Assembly: GCF_024721975.1 (NCBI RefSeq)
Contig: NZ_JANQBB010000008.1
Coordinates: 62,001 to 126,000, forward strand
Reading direction: 5' to 3'
Origin: Paenibacillus endoradicis
Lineage (GTDB): Bacteria > Bacillota > Bacilli > Paenibacillales > Paenibacillaceae
DNA length: 64,000 bases
Part shown: positions 54,307-63,829 of the stretch, one piece after another
Layout of the letters: the number at the start of each line of letters is the position of its first letter
Position numbering within the stretch: position 1 is the stretch's first letter
Translations under genes and position numbers: made by a program
The notes under the pieces: generated by a model
What the model was told of the DNA's origin: nothing
Database searches by the model: none
The model's input: only the letters and a program-made list of their open reading frames with translations

Positions 54307-55587
54307 TTATTTCAACTTGAAGGCAACATCGATCTCATCGATACGAGCAGGTTCCATATTAATAATAGGACCTAATGCTTTGGCAGCAATAACAGCCATT
54401 GCACTGTATTCTGCTACTTCTAGTCGGTCAAAGGCACTTAATAGACTAGATCCCGTTACGACAGCACAGCAATTTTGGCCAATAACTATTGGTGTCTGCG
54501 TTGTAAATAACTTAGCGGTTTCTTCTTCACGCGTGTACAAATCATCATGAGGAACTTTCGGAATATCACGTAACAAGATGTAACTTTCAGGAATCATACG
54601 TGAATCGAATGTTTCATCTGTAATTGCGAAAGCCATAATATTCGGCGGATGTGCCAAAATAATGGATTTGATATGCGGTTGAGCATCATAGATTGCTTGT
54701 TGTAGTTTAATAGAACGACTTGGCTTCTTACCAGCTTCACGCTTACCATTTTTAATACGAACAAGATCAGAAGGTTCAAGGTATTTTCGATCCATATTGA
54801 ATGGCGTCGTAATAATTGAACCATCAGATAGACGTTGCGAGAATGTTCCTTGTGTACTTGTGAATAGTTGTTGCTCGTAAGAACGATGAATTAATTTACA
54901 CATTTCACGACGAGCTTCGCGTTCCTCACTTGTAATCGTTGCCGGTGTAAATTGCTCAAGCTCTGACTCATGAGCGACAATATCAACCGTAGAGACAAGC
55001 TCAGCAGGTGTACCAATACGACGTGCATTAATTTCTAATCTTGCGCAATATTCTAATGTTTCAAAACGTTGAAAAGCTTCGAATAGATCGTTTCCAGCAA
55101 CGACAACACCATGGTTTTCAAGCATAACGGTATTAATACCACTTGCAAAAACATCTGCTATTTTGTTGCCTAGATCCATACTGCCTGGAAGTCCATACTC
55201 TGCCATACCAACTGTGCCACATACACGATAGTCATGAGGAAGTAACTCTACATTCGGTATTTGGCGCACGATACTAAAGGCAATTAGTGCAGGGGGATGG
55301 GCATGTACAACTGCTTTCAGATCAGGACGTTTCGCATAGATCAGTTTGTGGAAGGGATATTCACTAGACGGGCGATGTTTACCGACAATCGTGCCATCAG
55401 CCTTCACGCAAACGATATCCTGTCTAGTTAATTCTCCTTTATCAATACTTGCTGGTGTAATCCACATATCGCCGTTCTCATCGACTACAGATAGATTACC
55501 TCCTGAAGTTGTCGTCATTCCATAGCTATAAATACGTTCCATCATCATTACGATCTGATCGGATGGGTGAAGATAATTAATATTCAT
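54307..55587 (-). CDS. Double-domain class II aldolase/adducin-family protein
   Basis: A 426-residue protein made of two class II aldolase domains in tandem. Domain 1 (about residues 8-205) retains zinc ligands: VVHAHPPALIAF (two His) and LENHGVVVAG (third His), with an acid in SSEYPFHK. Domain 2 (about 230-420) keeps the fold, but the ligands are changed: ILAHPPNIMAF has one His, and the third is Cys (GQNCCAVV). Domain 2 is therefore probably non-catalytic. Substrates of domain 1 may be a sugar phosphate such as fuculose or ribulose phosphate. AAGGAGC is 9 bp before the ATG. Confidence 0.88.
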   Translation of the reverse strand: MNINYLHPSDQIVMMMERIYSYGMTTTSGGNLSVVDENGDMWITPASIDKGELTRQDIVCVKADGTIVGKHRPSSEYPFHKLIYAKRPDLKAVVHAHPPALIAFSIVRQIPNVELLPHDYRVCGTVGMAEYGLPGSMDLGNKIADVFASGINTVMLENHGVVVAGNDLFEAFQRFETLEYCARLEINARRIGTPAELVSTVDIVAHESELEQFTPATITSEEREARREMCKLIHRSYEQQLFTSTQGTFSQRLSDGSIITTPFNMDRKYLEPSDLVRIKNGKREAGKKPSRSIKLQQAIYDAQPHIKSIILAHPPNIMAFAITDETFDSRMIPESYILLRDIPKVPHDDLYTREEETAKLFTTQTPIVIGQNCCAVVTGSSLLSAFDRLEVAEYSAMAVIAAKALGPIINMEPARIDEIDVAFKLK

Positions 55588-55695
55588 ACAATAAGCTCCT
55601 TCTCAATTTAATTCGTTGTCATTGTTCTCAGATGTAGTATTAAATTAGTGGTTTACGTTGAGTTGAAATTAAATTAGTTAAGATGTAACGGAAGC

Positions 55696-57006
55696 CTACA
55701 AGCTTTTCATTACTTTATGAGCAGCTTCAATTGTATAATCGATATCTGCTTCAGTATGAGCTATAGTCATAAACCATGCTTCATATTTTGATGGAGCTAG
55801 ATTGATACCCTCCTCAAGCATACCTTTGAAGAAACGTCCGAACACTTCTCCATCTGTATCTAGAGCCTGATCATAGTTGGTTACTTCATGATTACAGAAG
55901 TGGGTAGATAATGAACCAACGATTTGGTTAATCGTTAGAGGAATTCCGTTTGCTTGAGCGGCATTAAGTAATCCATCCTTTAATCTACGAGCTAATGCAT
56001 CCATACGGTTATAAATTCCAGCTTCTTGTAAAACTTCAAGACAAGCAATACCAGCAGAGATTGAAGCAGGATTACCTGCCATAGTACCTGCTTGATAAGC
56101 AGGGCCTAGTGGAGCTACCTTCTCCATAATTTCACGACGACCACCATAAGCTCCGATTGGGAGACCACCACCAATAATTTTACCTAATGCAGTAAGGTCA
56201 GGTTCAATCGCTTGATGATCTGGAAAAGCAGAGTATGTTTGCGTTGAGCCATAATGGAAGCGGAATGCACTTATTACTTCATCATAGATTACAAGAGCTC
56301 CAGCCTCTCTAGAAAGCTTACATACAGCTTCAAGGTAGCCTTCTTTAGGCATAACCATGCCGAAGTTACCGACGATTGGTTCAATCATAACGGCTGCAGT
56401 TTCTGGACCCCAACGTTGCAGTGCGGCTTGCAGTGCTTCAACATCATTATAAGGAACAGTAATAACCTCTTGGGCAATACTTACTGGAATCCCAGCACTA
56501 TCTGGAATACCTAGAGTAGAAGGACCAGAGCCAGCTGCTACTAATACGAGATCAGAGTGTCCGTGGTAGCAACCTGCGAATTTAATAATTTTATTGCGAT
56601 TTGTGTAAGCACGAGCAACACGAATCGTAGACATAACAGCTTCTGTACCTGAGTTCACGAAACGAACTTTGTCCATAGATGGAATAGCTTCTTTAAGCAT
56701 TTTTGCCAAAGTAATTTCTAATTCCGTTGGCGTACCATAAAGCGTACCGTTTTGAGCAGCCGTAACAATAGCGCTGGTAATATGAGGATGAGCATGTCCT
56801 GTAATAATTGGTCCATATGCAGCTAAGTAATCTAAGTATTTGTTATTATCAACATCCCAAAAGTATGCACCTTCAGCTTTTTTCATAAATACAGGCGCAC
56901 CGCCACCTACTGCTTTATACGAGCGAGAAGGGGAATTTACTCCACCAACGATATGTTGTAAAGCTTGTTCATAAAGCGCCTCTGAAGTTTTTCTTTGTCG
57001 TGACAT
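55696..57006 (-). CDS. hemL: Glutamate-1-semialdehyde 2,1-aminomutase
   Basis: A 436-residue class III PLP aminotransferase-fold enzyme that makes 5-aminolevulinate for haem synthesis. It shows [17 protein letters not shown], the cofactor motif [11 protein letters not shown] and the Schiff-base Lys in [19 protein letters not shown]. The gating AGTMAGNP and a typical C-terminus are present. It is transcribed alone; the usual hemAXCDBL operon is not here, so this may be a second copy (GsaB type). GGAGG is 10 bp upstream. Confidence 0.94.
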   Translation of the reverse strand: MSRQRKTSEALYEQALQHIVGGVNSPSRSYKAVGGGAPVFMKKAEGAYFWDVDNNKYLDYLAAYGPIITGHAHPHITSAIVTAAQNGTLYGTPTELEITLAKMLKEAIPSMDKVRFVNSGTEAVMSTIRVARAYTNRNKIIKFAGCYHGHSDLVLVAAGSGPSTLGIPDSAGIPVSIAQEVITVPYNDVEALQAALQRWGPETAAVMIEPIVGNFGMVMPKEGYLEAVCKLSREAGALVIYDEVISAFRFHYGSTQTYSAFPDHQAIEPDLTALGKIIGGGLPIGAYGGRREIMEKVAPLGPAYQAGTMAGNPASISAGIACLEVLQEAGIYNRMDALARRLKDGLLNAAQANGIPLTINQIVGSLSTHFCNHEVTNYDQALDTDGEVFGRFFKGMLEEGINLAPSKYEAWFMTIAHTEADIDYTIEAAHKVMKSL

Positions 57007-57173
57007 ATAAGTAATCCTCCAATTTTTAATAAGTTCTAGATATACTTCTATGTACTGAAAAATACACCGGAAGTATAATCTTGAATTTTTTAATGCAACA
57101 TGATGTCCATCCTAGTGATGAAAAATATATCGCAAGTCACAATCTATGGTCTATTAGTTAATTGTTATCTACA

Positions 57174-57218
57174 TAACAATACATGGGAGCGCAAGATGCG
57201 TTCCCATGTATTGTACTT
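57174..57218 (-). terminator. Hairpin downstream of the LCP gene
   Basis: CAATACATGGGAGCG with CGTTCCCATGTATTG, 14-15 bp with a short loop. The T-run on the minus strand is poor, so it is a probable but not certain terminator. Confidence 0.6.
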
Positions 57219-57273
57219 GCTATATGAGTGGTTTACTCTCAACCTTGAATGATTATCTCAGTAGAAAATTAAT

Positions 57274-58308
57274 CTATTCTGTACTAGTAGATGAGTTGGT
57301 TGCCTCTGTATCGCCTGATGGATCGATTGTAGGGTCTGGCTTAGGAGTAACAACTTCTTGTACATAGTTATGAATATCATCTTTGCTCGTGTAACTTAAT
57401 ACTTCAGCTCCGCCCTTATTTATTTCTCGCAAATAATCGAAAGGAGGGATTTGAGCACTATCTCCCATTTTAATACCCAAACCTGTTTGACCAAGTTTTA
57501 ACATATCTGTAACAGTCATGTTCGTATCAATATATGGGGATACACTATCTAAAATTTTCTTCATATTAATAATGTTCCAAGTGGATTGCATTTCTTTGGC
57601 AACAGTCATTATGAAAGCACGTTGTCGCTCTGTACGAGTATAGTCACTCATCGCATCATGACGGAATCGAACATATTGTAACGCCTTATCGCCATCTAAT
57701 AATTGATAACCAGCTTTAAGGTCAATATCATAGCGATTTTTATCAGCATTATCTTTATATTTCATATCCTTCTCGACCGTATAGTTTACACCACCGATAG
57801 CATCAACTAAAGCTTTGAATCCTTCGAAATCTGTATAAACATAGTATTGAATCTCGAGACCGGTAAGATCGCCAATCGTTTTCATTGCAAGTGGTGCGCC
57901 GCCTAATGTAATTGCTGTGTTAATACGTCCTTGGCCGTAACCTTCGATATCTGTCCACGTATCACGAAGTATGCTGAATAGGTTAGCTTGTTTCGTTACA
58001 GGATCTATTGAAGCAACCATCATGGAATCCGAACGAGTTTCTTCCATACCTTGAGCTTCACGTGCATCTGCACCGAGCAATAGAATGTTGACACGTTCTT
58101 TGCCTTCCCAATTAGGAATATCGACGACAATATCAGGATCTTCTTTGTTAATAATTGAATCGCCTTTATCCTTATTGAAACTGTCCAATGAACTTGCTAT
58201 CCCCGCTCCCCAATATACCGCTGCTCCAATAATGAGAACTAGAATAATGATGACCGATGATAATAACCATTTTGATTTTTTTTGTTTTGGCTTTGACCTT
58301 GTACGCAT
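57274..58308 (-). CDS. LytR-CpsA-Psr (LCP) family cell-wall polymer ligase
   Basis: A 344-residue membrane-anchored enzyme. A basic N-terminus (RTRSKPKQKKSKW) is followed by a membrane segment (residues ~14-34). The extracellular LCP domain has NILLLGADAREAQGMEETRSDSMMV, SILRDTW, GGVNYTVEKDM, and YVRFRHDAMSDYTRTERQRAF, with the conserved Arg/Asp used for polyprenyl phosphate. It attaches teichoic acids or other polymers to peptidoglycan. A short Thr/Ser/Asp-rich tail ends the protein. AAAGGAG lies 14 bp before the ATG. Confidence 0.93.
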   Translation of the reverse strand: MRTRSKPKQKKSKWLLSSVIIILVLIIGAAVYWGAGIASSLDSFNKDKGDSIINKEDPDIVVDIPNWEGKERVNILLLGADAREAQGMEETRSDSMMVASIDPVTKQANLFSILRDTWTDIEGYGQGRINTAITLGGAPLAMKTIGDLTGLEIQYYVYTDFEGFKALVDAIGGVNYTVEKDMKYKDNADKNRYDIDLKAGYQLLDGDKALQYVRFRHDAMSDYTRTERQRAFIMTVAKEMQSTWNIINMKKILDSVSPYIDTNMTVTDMLKLGQTGLGIKMGDSAQIPPFDYLREINKGGAEVLSYTSKDDIHNYVQEVVTPKPDPTIDPSGDTEATNSSTSTE

Positions 58309-58568
58309 CGCGTGTTTGGTCTCCTTTCAGTTAGAACATAATGTAGTGTTCATGCATCAGATAGAACTTCGTGTTATGCTAGGTACATATTTTTTTATTC
58401 GCGTAAATACATAATGTTTTTGCAATAATACATTTACGAGCTGACAGAAGTTTTGTATGATTACATATCATCAAATTATAAAGCTTGTAGACAAGTTGTT
58501 GCAAGTTTTTCGTAAAATCGCCCCTATTTCCCAGGAAATGACGATAAGAGAGGAGTCATCAGTGTCAT

Positions 58569-59597
58569 ATGCTAGCGATAGATGTTAAAGATTTACGTAA
58601 ACAATTTAAGGTGCAAAAAAACCGAGCAGGACTATCTGGAGCAATGAAAGATTTGTTCAAACGTCAATATCAAGAGGTTACTGCGGTCAAAGACATTACA
58701 TTCCAAATACCACAAGGTGAAATCTGTGGTTATATCGGTGAGAACGGAGCAGGCAAATCAACGACCATTAAAATGCTAACAGGTATTCTTGTACCAACCT
58801 CTGGTGAATTAGTCGTAAACGGCTACGTACCGCATCGTGATCGTGAAAAATTTGTGAATGGAATCGGAGTAGTATTTGGTCAACGTTCTCAATTATGGTG
58901 GGATATCGGTGTTATTGAATCATTCCAATTACTGAGAAAAGTATACGGAGTTCCACAAGCTGATTTCAATAAACGTCTAAACAATCTTGTAGAAAGACTT
59001 CAGCTCGGTGATCTATTAAACCGACCTGTACGTAAGCTTAGTTTAGGTCAACGTATGCGATGTGAAATCGTAGCATCATTGCTTCATAATCCTTCGATCG
59101 TATTTTTAGATGAGCCTACGATTGGGCTAGATATCGTTGTGAAAACTGAAATTCGAGATTTCCTACTAGAGATGAATCGTGAAGAAGGTACAACAATATT
59201 ATTAACAACACACGATCTTCAAGATATCGAGGCATTATGTTCCAGAGTTATTATGCTCGATGATGGAGCTATTATTTATGATGGTGGTCTTGAACAATTG
59301 AAAACGACATGGAGTAAAGGTAGGGAAATTCAATTCCAATTCGCTGAAGCTATGAGTATCTCTCAGTTACAAGCTTTAACGAAAAGTATTGCAGTATCGT
59401 GGACAAGGGAGAATGAATATTCTGCCAAATTATTTGTGCCCAATGAAGTAAGTTTCTCTGATGCGATGGGACTTGTTGTTGGCGGAGCAAATATTCGTGA
59501 TATTAAAATTTTTGAAACAAATACAGACGATATTGTTAGAGGTATTTATCAGACGGGCTCAGCAGAAGTGTCTACGAAGGAGCATGCTTTGTCATGA
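58569..59597 (+). CDS. ABC-2 exporter, ATP-binding protein
   Basis: A 342-residue ATPase. Walker A is GENGAGKSTTIK, the signature is KLSLGQRMRCE, and Walker B is SIVFLDEPTIGLD, with the H-loop in LLTTHDLQD. The N-terminal ~35 residues and the FGQRSQLWWD motif are typical of the COG4586 group that works with ABC2_membrane_6 (DUF990) permeases. It overlaps the permease by 4 bp. The substrate is unknown; related exporters are linked to drug or peptide export and to cell-wall functions. Confidence 0.94.
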   Translation: MLAIDVKDLRKQFKVQKNRAGLSGAMKDLFKRQYQEVTAVKDITFQIPQGEICGYIGENGAGKSTTIKMLTGILVPTSGELVVNGYVPHRDREKFVNGIGVVFGQRSQLWWDIGVIESFQLLRKVYGVPQADFNKRLNNLVERLQLGDLLNRPVRKLSLGQRMRCEIVASLLHNPSIVFLDEPTIGLDIVVKTEIRDFLLEMNREEGTTILLTTHDLQDIEALCSRVIMLDDGAIIYDGGLEQLKTTWSKGREIQFQFAEAMSISQLQALTKSIAVSWTRENEYSAKLFVPNEVSFSDAMGLVVGGANIRDIKIFETNTDDIVRGIYQTGSAEVSTKEHALS

Positions 59598-60388
59598 TGA
59601 GAGTTTATATCGACTTTATTCGAATGCGTTTCTTAATGATGCTTGCATATCGAGTAAATTATTATAGTGGCATCGTAATATATGCGATTAATATAGGTGC
59701 TTATTACTTTTTGTGGAAAGCGATCTATGGTTCGCAAGAAACATTAGCGGGCTTCTCGCTTGAGCAAATGACAACTTATCTTGCTATCTCTTGGATGGCT
59801 AGAGCGTTTTACTTTAACAATCTAGACCGAGATATTGCTAACGAAATACGTGATGGAAGTGTAGCAATACAGATGATACGTCCTTACAATTATCTAATTG
59901 TGAAGTTAATGCAAGGATTTGGTGAAGGGTTATTCCGGTTCATGTTGTTCATGATTCCTGGACTAGCCATAGTATGTCTTATTTTCCCTGTAAAGTTACC
60001 TACTGATCTGACAGTATGGGCAACTTATCTCGGAATGCTTGTATTCAGCTTCCTAATTAACTCACAATTAAACATAATGACTGGGCTATTCGCATTTTTT
60101 GTGGAAAATAATGAAGGGTTAATGCGGATGAAACGAGTGATGGTTGACTTGTTCTCAGGTGTAATTATTCCAATTGCCTTTTTCCCGGAGTGGCTAGGCA
60201 GCATCATGAGTTGGCTACCGTTTCAAGCGATTACTTACTTGCCAAGTGCTATATTTACTGGCCGAACACCATTATCAGAAGCTGGTCATGTCTTTCTAAT
60301 TCAATTCGCATGGCTTGCTATACTTATGGTGCCAATTGTTATTATGTGGCGTGCTGCAAGGCAACGGCTATTCGTGCAAGGGGGTTAG
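59594..60388 (+). CDS. ABC-2 exporter, permease 1 (DUF990-type)
   Basis: A 264-residue membrane protein with about six segments. A conserved start (VYIDFIRMRFLMMLAYRVNYYSG) and REIRDGSVAIQMIRPYNY-like cytoplasmic loop (here ANEIRDGSVAIQMIRP) mark the ABC2_membrane_6 family. It overlaps the ATPase end and is 3 bp ahead of permease 2. Two consecutive ATGs are present at the start. Confidence 0.92.
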   Translation: MMRVYIDFIRMRFLMMLAYRVNYYSGIVIYAINIGAYYFLWKAIYGSQETLAGFSLEQMTTYLAISWMARAFYFNNLDRDIANEIRDGSVAIQMIRPYNYLIVKLMQGFGEGLFRFMLFMIPGLAIVCLIFPVKLPTDLTVWATYLGMLVFSFLINSQLNIMTGLFAFFVENNEGLMRMKRVMVDLFSGVIIPIAFFPEWLGSIMSWLPFQAITYLPSAIFTGRTPLSEAGHVFLIQFAWLAILMVPIVIMWRAARQRLFVQGG

Positions 60389-60391
60389 AAC

Positions 60392-61186
60392 ATGTTACGC
60401 TACATGACGTTAATGCTAGAATATTTGAAAAACTATGTGAAAACGCGACTAACCTATCGAGCAGATTTCTGGGTTGAAGTATTTTCAGATTTGCTAGGGC
60501 AAGGGATGAATTTGGTATTTATACTTGTCGTCTTCCAACATACGCCTCTACTTGGTGGTTGGAGTCAGTCAGAGGTTATTTTCGTCTATGGTTTCTTTAT
60601 GATTCCGTTTGGGATTTTTAGCTCATTCTTCAGTATTTGGAATTTCAGTGAGCGTTATATTGTAAAAGGTGAGATGGATCGTGTGTTGACAAGGCCAGCT
60701 CATAGTTTGTTCCAAGTACTACTTGAGAATATTGATCCGCCTTCCTTAGTAGGTTCATTCGTAGGCGCAATTATTATGGCTGTATGCTGGAATGATCTTG
60801 GGCTAGTGATGCACTGGACAGATTTATTTGTACTTATTGTTTTTGTAATTGGTGCAGTATTTATCTATGGCGGTATATATACAGGTTTAAGTGCGATATC
60901 ATTCTTTTCAGATTCACCGACAGGTATTGTTCCGCTAATGTACAATATTCAAAATTACGGGCGTTACCCCGTTAATATTTATAATAAAATGATTCGCTTT
61001 GTATTAACTTGGATGTTACCATTCGCCTTCGTAGGAGTTATTCCAGCTTCATATTTCTTAGCACCAAAAGATGATAATATTGCACAACTAGCGATGTTAA
61101 CTCCAGTTATGGGGGCTATCGTATTCGGGATAGGATTAACGGTCTGGAATATTGGTGTGAAAAAATATAGAGGTGCTGGATCGTAA
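60392..61186 (+). CDS. ABC-2 exporter, permease 2
   Basis: A 264-residue partner of permease 1 with six membrane segments. YVKTRLTYRADFWVEVFSD at the start and the loop VKGEMDRVLTRPAHSLFQVL are the same family pattern (COG3694 type). The two unlike permeases and one ATPase form a complete exporter. GGGGG lies 8 bp before the ATG. A terminator follows. Confidence 0.92.
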   Translation: MLRYMTLMLEYLKNYVKTRLTYRADFWVEVFSDLLGQGMNLVFILVVFQHTPLLGGWSQSEVIFVYGFFMIPFGIFSSFFSIWNFSERYIVKGEMDRVLTRPAHSLFQVLLENIDPPSLVGSFVGAIIMAVCWNDLGLVMHWTDLFVLIVFVIGAVFIYGGIYTGLSAISFFSDSPTGIVPLMYNIQNYGRYPVNIYNKMIRFVLTWMLPFAFVGVIPASYFLAPKDDNIAQLAMLTPVMGAIVFGIGLTVWNIGVKKYRGAGS

Positions 61187-61201
61187 ATATTAAAGTGAAC
61201 G

Positions 61202-61255
61202 AAAATGCCTCTGCATCATTGCCTATTAGGCTTTGGTGCAGGGGTATTTTTGTTT
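61202..61255 (+). terminator. Terminator of the ABC-2 exporter operon
   Basis: AAATGCCTCTGCA with TGCAGGGGTATTT; inner GCC/GGC; then TTGTTT. Confidence 0.8.
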
Positions 61256-61462
61256 CCTATATTTTTAAATGAAAATAGATAATTGTGTTCAGTTCGGTGA
61301 TTGACCAATGTAGAAGTATATAGAATATATGAATGTGAAAGTTAAAATGTAAAAAAATGTAATCATTTACATATATATAAACTTGATGTGTTATACTACG
61401 AGTGCATTGTGCTATCTTGCAAGGATGGCAATGATCTGAAGTTAATAAAGGGGAAATGCAGA

Positions 61463-63346
61463 TTGTGTGGCTTCGTATCCATTTTCAACAAAAATAACAT
61501 TCCTGTAGACCCTCATATGCTCGCACAGATGACGGATATTATTACACATCGAGGACCTGATGATGAAGGAATGCACATAGATGATCATATAGGTTTAGGC
61601 TTCAGACGGTTAAGCATGCTCGACATAGAGAATGGAGCACAACCGCTTAGAAATCAACATGACGATATTTGGTTAGTCTTTAATGGTGAAATTTATAACT
61701 ATTTAGAGCTAAAGACATGGCTCATTGAACGAGGTCATTTGTTTCATACAAGGTCTGATACAGAGGTTTTACTACGTTTATACGAGGAAGTAGGAACAGA
61801 GTGCCCGAAGTATTTACGTGGTATGTTTGCTTTTACGATTTGGGATAAACGACATCAAATGATGTTCTCTGCGTGCGACCATTTTGGTATAAAGCCTTTA
61901 TATTACACGGATACACCTACAGGTTATATGATTGGTTCGGAGATTAAATCTTTATTAGCTTCTGGTAAATTAGTTCGTGAAGTAGATGAACATGCATTTT
62001 ATCATTATTTAACGTTTCAGTACGTTCCTGAACCAGCTACAATGTTTAAGTCTATTTATAAGCTTAAAGCTGGTCACTCTATGATTATGACGATTGACTC
62101 AATTACGATAGAACCTTTCTTTGAGGTGCAATTTAATCCAGATACAAAGAGATCGTTTCCAGATCTGGTTGAAGAAGCACGTTCTGTTATTACTGAATCC
62201 GTTCGGTTACATAGAAATTCAGATACTCAAAGAGGTGCTTTTCTATCCGGAGGAATTGATTCTAGTGGATTAGCTGCACTGTTACAGCGCCTAGAACCTA
62301 CCAAAACATTCTCTGTCGGCTTTGACATTCCCGGTTATAGTGAATTGGATATGGCACGAACAACAGCCAAATATTTAGGGACAGAACATCATGAGATTTC
62401 TGTAAATGCAAAAGATTATATGGATATATTACCATCCTTAATCTGGCATATGGATGAACCTGTCGCAGATCCTTCCTTAGTTGGACTTTACTTTGTATCT
62501 AAATTGGCCAGTCAACACGTAAAGATGGTTTTCTCTGGCGAGGGCGCTGATGAGTTTTTTGGTGGTTATAACATCTATCATGAGCCACACTCACTTCGAC
62601 ATTTTAACTATATGCCGAGCTATATGAAACGAATGGTCGGTCAGTTGGCAGAATTGATGCCTGCAGGTATGAAAGGGAAAAGCTTCTTAGAAAGAGGAAT
62701 TCAGCCACTTGAAAAACGTTACTTCGGAAATGCTAAAATTTTTGGAGATTCGGAGAAAGCTAAACTTTTATCTCAGTGGTGGATGGAAGCAGGCTTGTAT
62801 AGTCCAACTAGTTCTATTACTTCGCCTCTTTATGATAAAGCAATACAATATGATCCAGTAACCCAAATGCAATATATTGATATTCATACTTGGTTAAGAG
62901 GAAATATCCTCATGAAGGCAGATAAAATGTCGATGGCTAACTCGCTGGAATTACGAGTACCGTATATCGACATTGAAGTATTTAAATTTGCTGCAAAGCT
63001 TCCTACGGACTATAAAGTTACACCGAATGATACAAAAATTTTATTTCGTGAAGCGATGAAGGGGATCGTTCCGTCAATAGTACAGACTAGAAAAAAACTG
63101 GGATTTCCTGTTCCGATTAGAGTGTGGTTGAAAAACGAATGGTACGATTGGGCAAAACAACTGATACATTCTGCTAATGTAGAGCAATGGCTAAATAAAA
63201 CCTATGTATTACAATTACTTGAGGTGCACAAAGCAGGAAAAATGGACAATAGCCGAAAATTATGGACGATTCTGATGTTTATGCTATGGCATCAGATATA
63301 TATTGAGCAGCCTATTGCAGTATCAAAAAGCTCAATAAAGACTTGA
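61463..63346 (+). CDS. asnB: Asparagine synthetase, glutamine-hydrolysing
   Basis: A 627-residue class II (N-terminal nucleophile) amidotransferase that makes asparagine or amidates a related substrate. The TTG at 61463 is chosen: it is 9 bp after AAAGGGG, and the next codon is Cys, giving M-C-G-F-V; Cys2 is the essential glutaminase nucleophile once Met is removed. Any upstream start would bury it. Glutaminase motifs HRGPDDEG and YNYLELK and the synthetase ATP loop FLSGGIDSSGLAALL (SGGxDSS) follow. The C-terminal domain has GEGADEFFGGY. It belongs to the AsnB/AsnO type; a wall-modifying amidation role is also possible. Confidence 0.93.
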   Translation: MCGFVSIFNKNNIPVDPHMLAQMTDIITHRGPDDEGMHIDDHIGLGFRRLSMLDIENGAQPLRNQHDDIWLVFNGEIYNYLELKTWLIERGHLFHTRSDTEVLLRLYEEVGTECPKYLRGMFAFTIWDKRHQMMFSACDHFGIKPLYYTDTPTGYMIGSEIKSLLASGKLVREVDEHAFYHYLTFQYVPEPATMFKSIYKLKAGHSMIMTIDSITIEPFFEVQFNPDTKRSFPDLVEEARSVITESVRLHRNSDTQRGAFLSGGIDSSGLAALLQRLEPTKTFSVGFDIPGYSELDMARTTAKYLGTEHHEISVNAKDYMDILPSLIWHMDEPVADPSLVGLYFVSKLASQHVKMVFSGEGADEFFGGYNIYHEPHSLRHFNYMPSYMKRMVGQLAELMPAGMKGKSFLERGIQPLEKRYFGNAKIFGDSEKAKLLSQWWMEAGLYSPTSSITSPLYDKAIQYDPVTQMQYIDIHTWLRGNILMKADKMSMANSLELRVPYIDIEVFKFAAKLPTDYKVTPNDTKILFREAMKGIVPSIVQTRKKLGFPVPIRVWLKNEWYDWAKQLIHSANVEQWLNKTYVLQLLEVHKAGKMDNSRKLWTILMFMLWHQIYIEQPIAVSKSSIKT

Positions 63347-63391
63347 ATAAAATTTTTAGACCATCTTTGAGCTTAATTTGATAAAATAAAA

Positions 63392-63433
63392 GTTCAATAA
63401 GATCGCTTATGTTTATAAGCGATCTTATTGAAC
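63392..63433. repeat. 42-bp perfect hairpin (mini form of the following repeat)
   Basis: A perfect 19-bp stem: GTTCAATAAGATCGCTTAT (63392-63410), GTTT, ATAAGCGATCTTATTGAAC (63415-63433). It has the same ends as the 169-bp elements that follow but no interior. It also lies where an asnB terminator would be expected. Confidence 0.9.
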
Positions 63434-63451
63434 ATCCAAATATAAATGAAC

Positions 63452-63620
63452 GTTCAAAAAGATCACTTATCAGCACCAAGAAAATGGTATGAAGTTAGTG
63501 AAGCGAAGCGCGGAATGTACGTAAGTGGTACATGAGCACTGGAACGCGCGATGAATACCATCTTCGCCGCCGAATTAACAACGAAGCAATGCCGCGTGAT
63601 CATAAGTGGTCTTATTGAAC
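63452..63620. repeat. 169-bp structured repeat, copy 1
   Basis: Bounded by terminal inverted repeats GTTCAAAAAGATCACTTAT and ATAAGTGGTCTTATTGAAC. Inside are GAAAATGGTAT pairing with ATACCATCTTC, and the hairpin ATGTAC-GTAAGTG-GTACAT. It is separated from the mini hairpin and from copy 2 by the identical 18-bp spacer ATCCAAATATAAATGAAC. No coding frame is convincing. Confidence 0.9.
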
Positions 63621-63638
63621 ATCCAAATATAAATGAAC

Positions 63639-63807
63639 GTTCAAAAAGATCAATTATCAGCACCAAGAAAATGGTATGAAGTTAGTGAAGCGAAGCGCGG
63701 AATGTACGTAAGTGGTACATGAGCACTGGAACGAACGATGAATACCATCTTCGCCGCCGAATTAGCAACGAAGCAATACCGCGTGATCATAAGTGGTCTT
63801 TTTGAAC
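63639..63807. repeat. 169-bp structured repeat, copy 2
   Basis: The same length as copy 1 with six base differences (about 96% identical). It ends 22 bp before the bcp start codon, next to its ribosome binding site region. Confidence 0.9.
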
Positions 63808-63829
63808 ATCCTCTAAAGGAAAGGTGATT

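Noticed and set aside
63452..63807. Possible CRISPR-like array because of tandem repeats with a constant 18-bp spacer
   Set aside because: Repeat units are 169 bp, the spacers are identical, and there are no cas genes.
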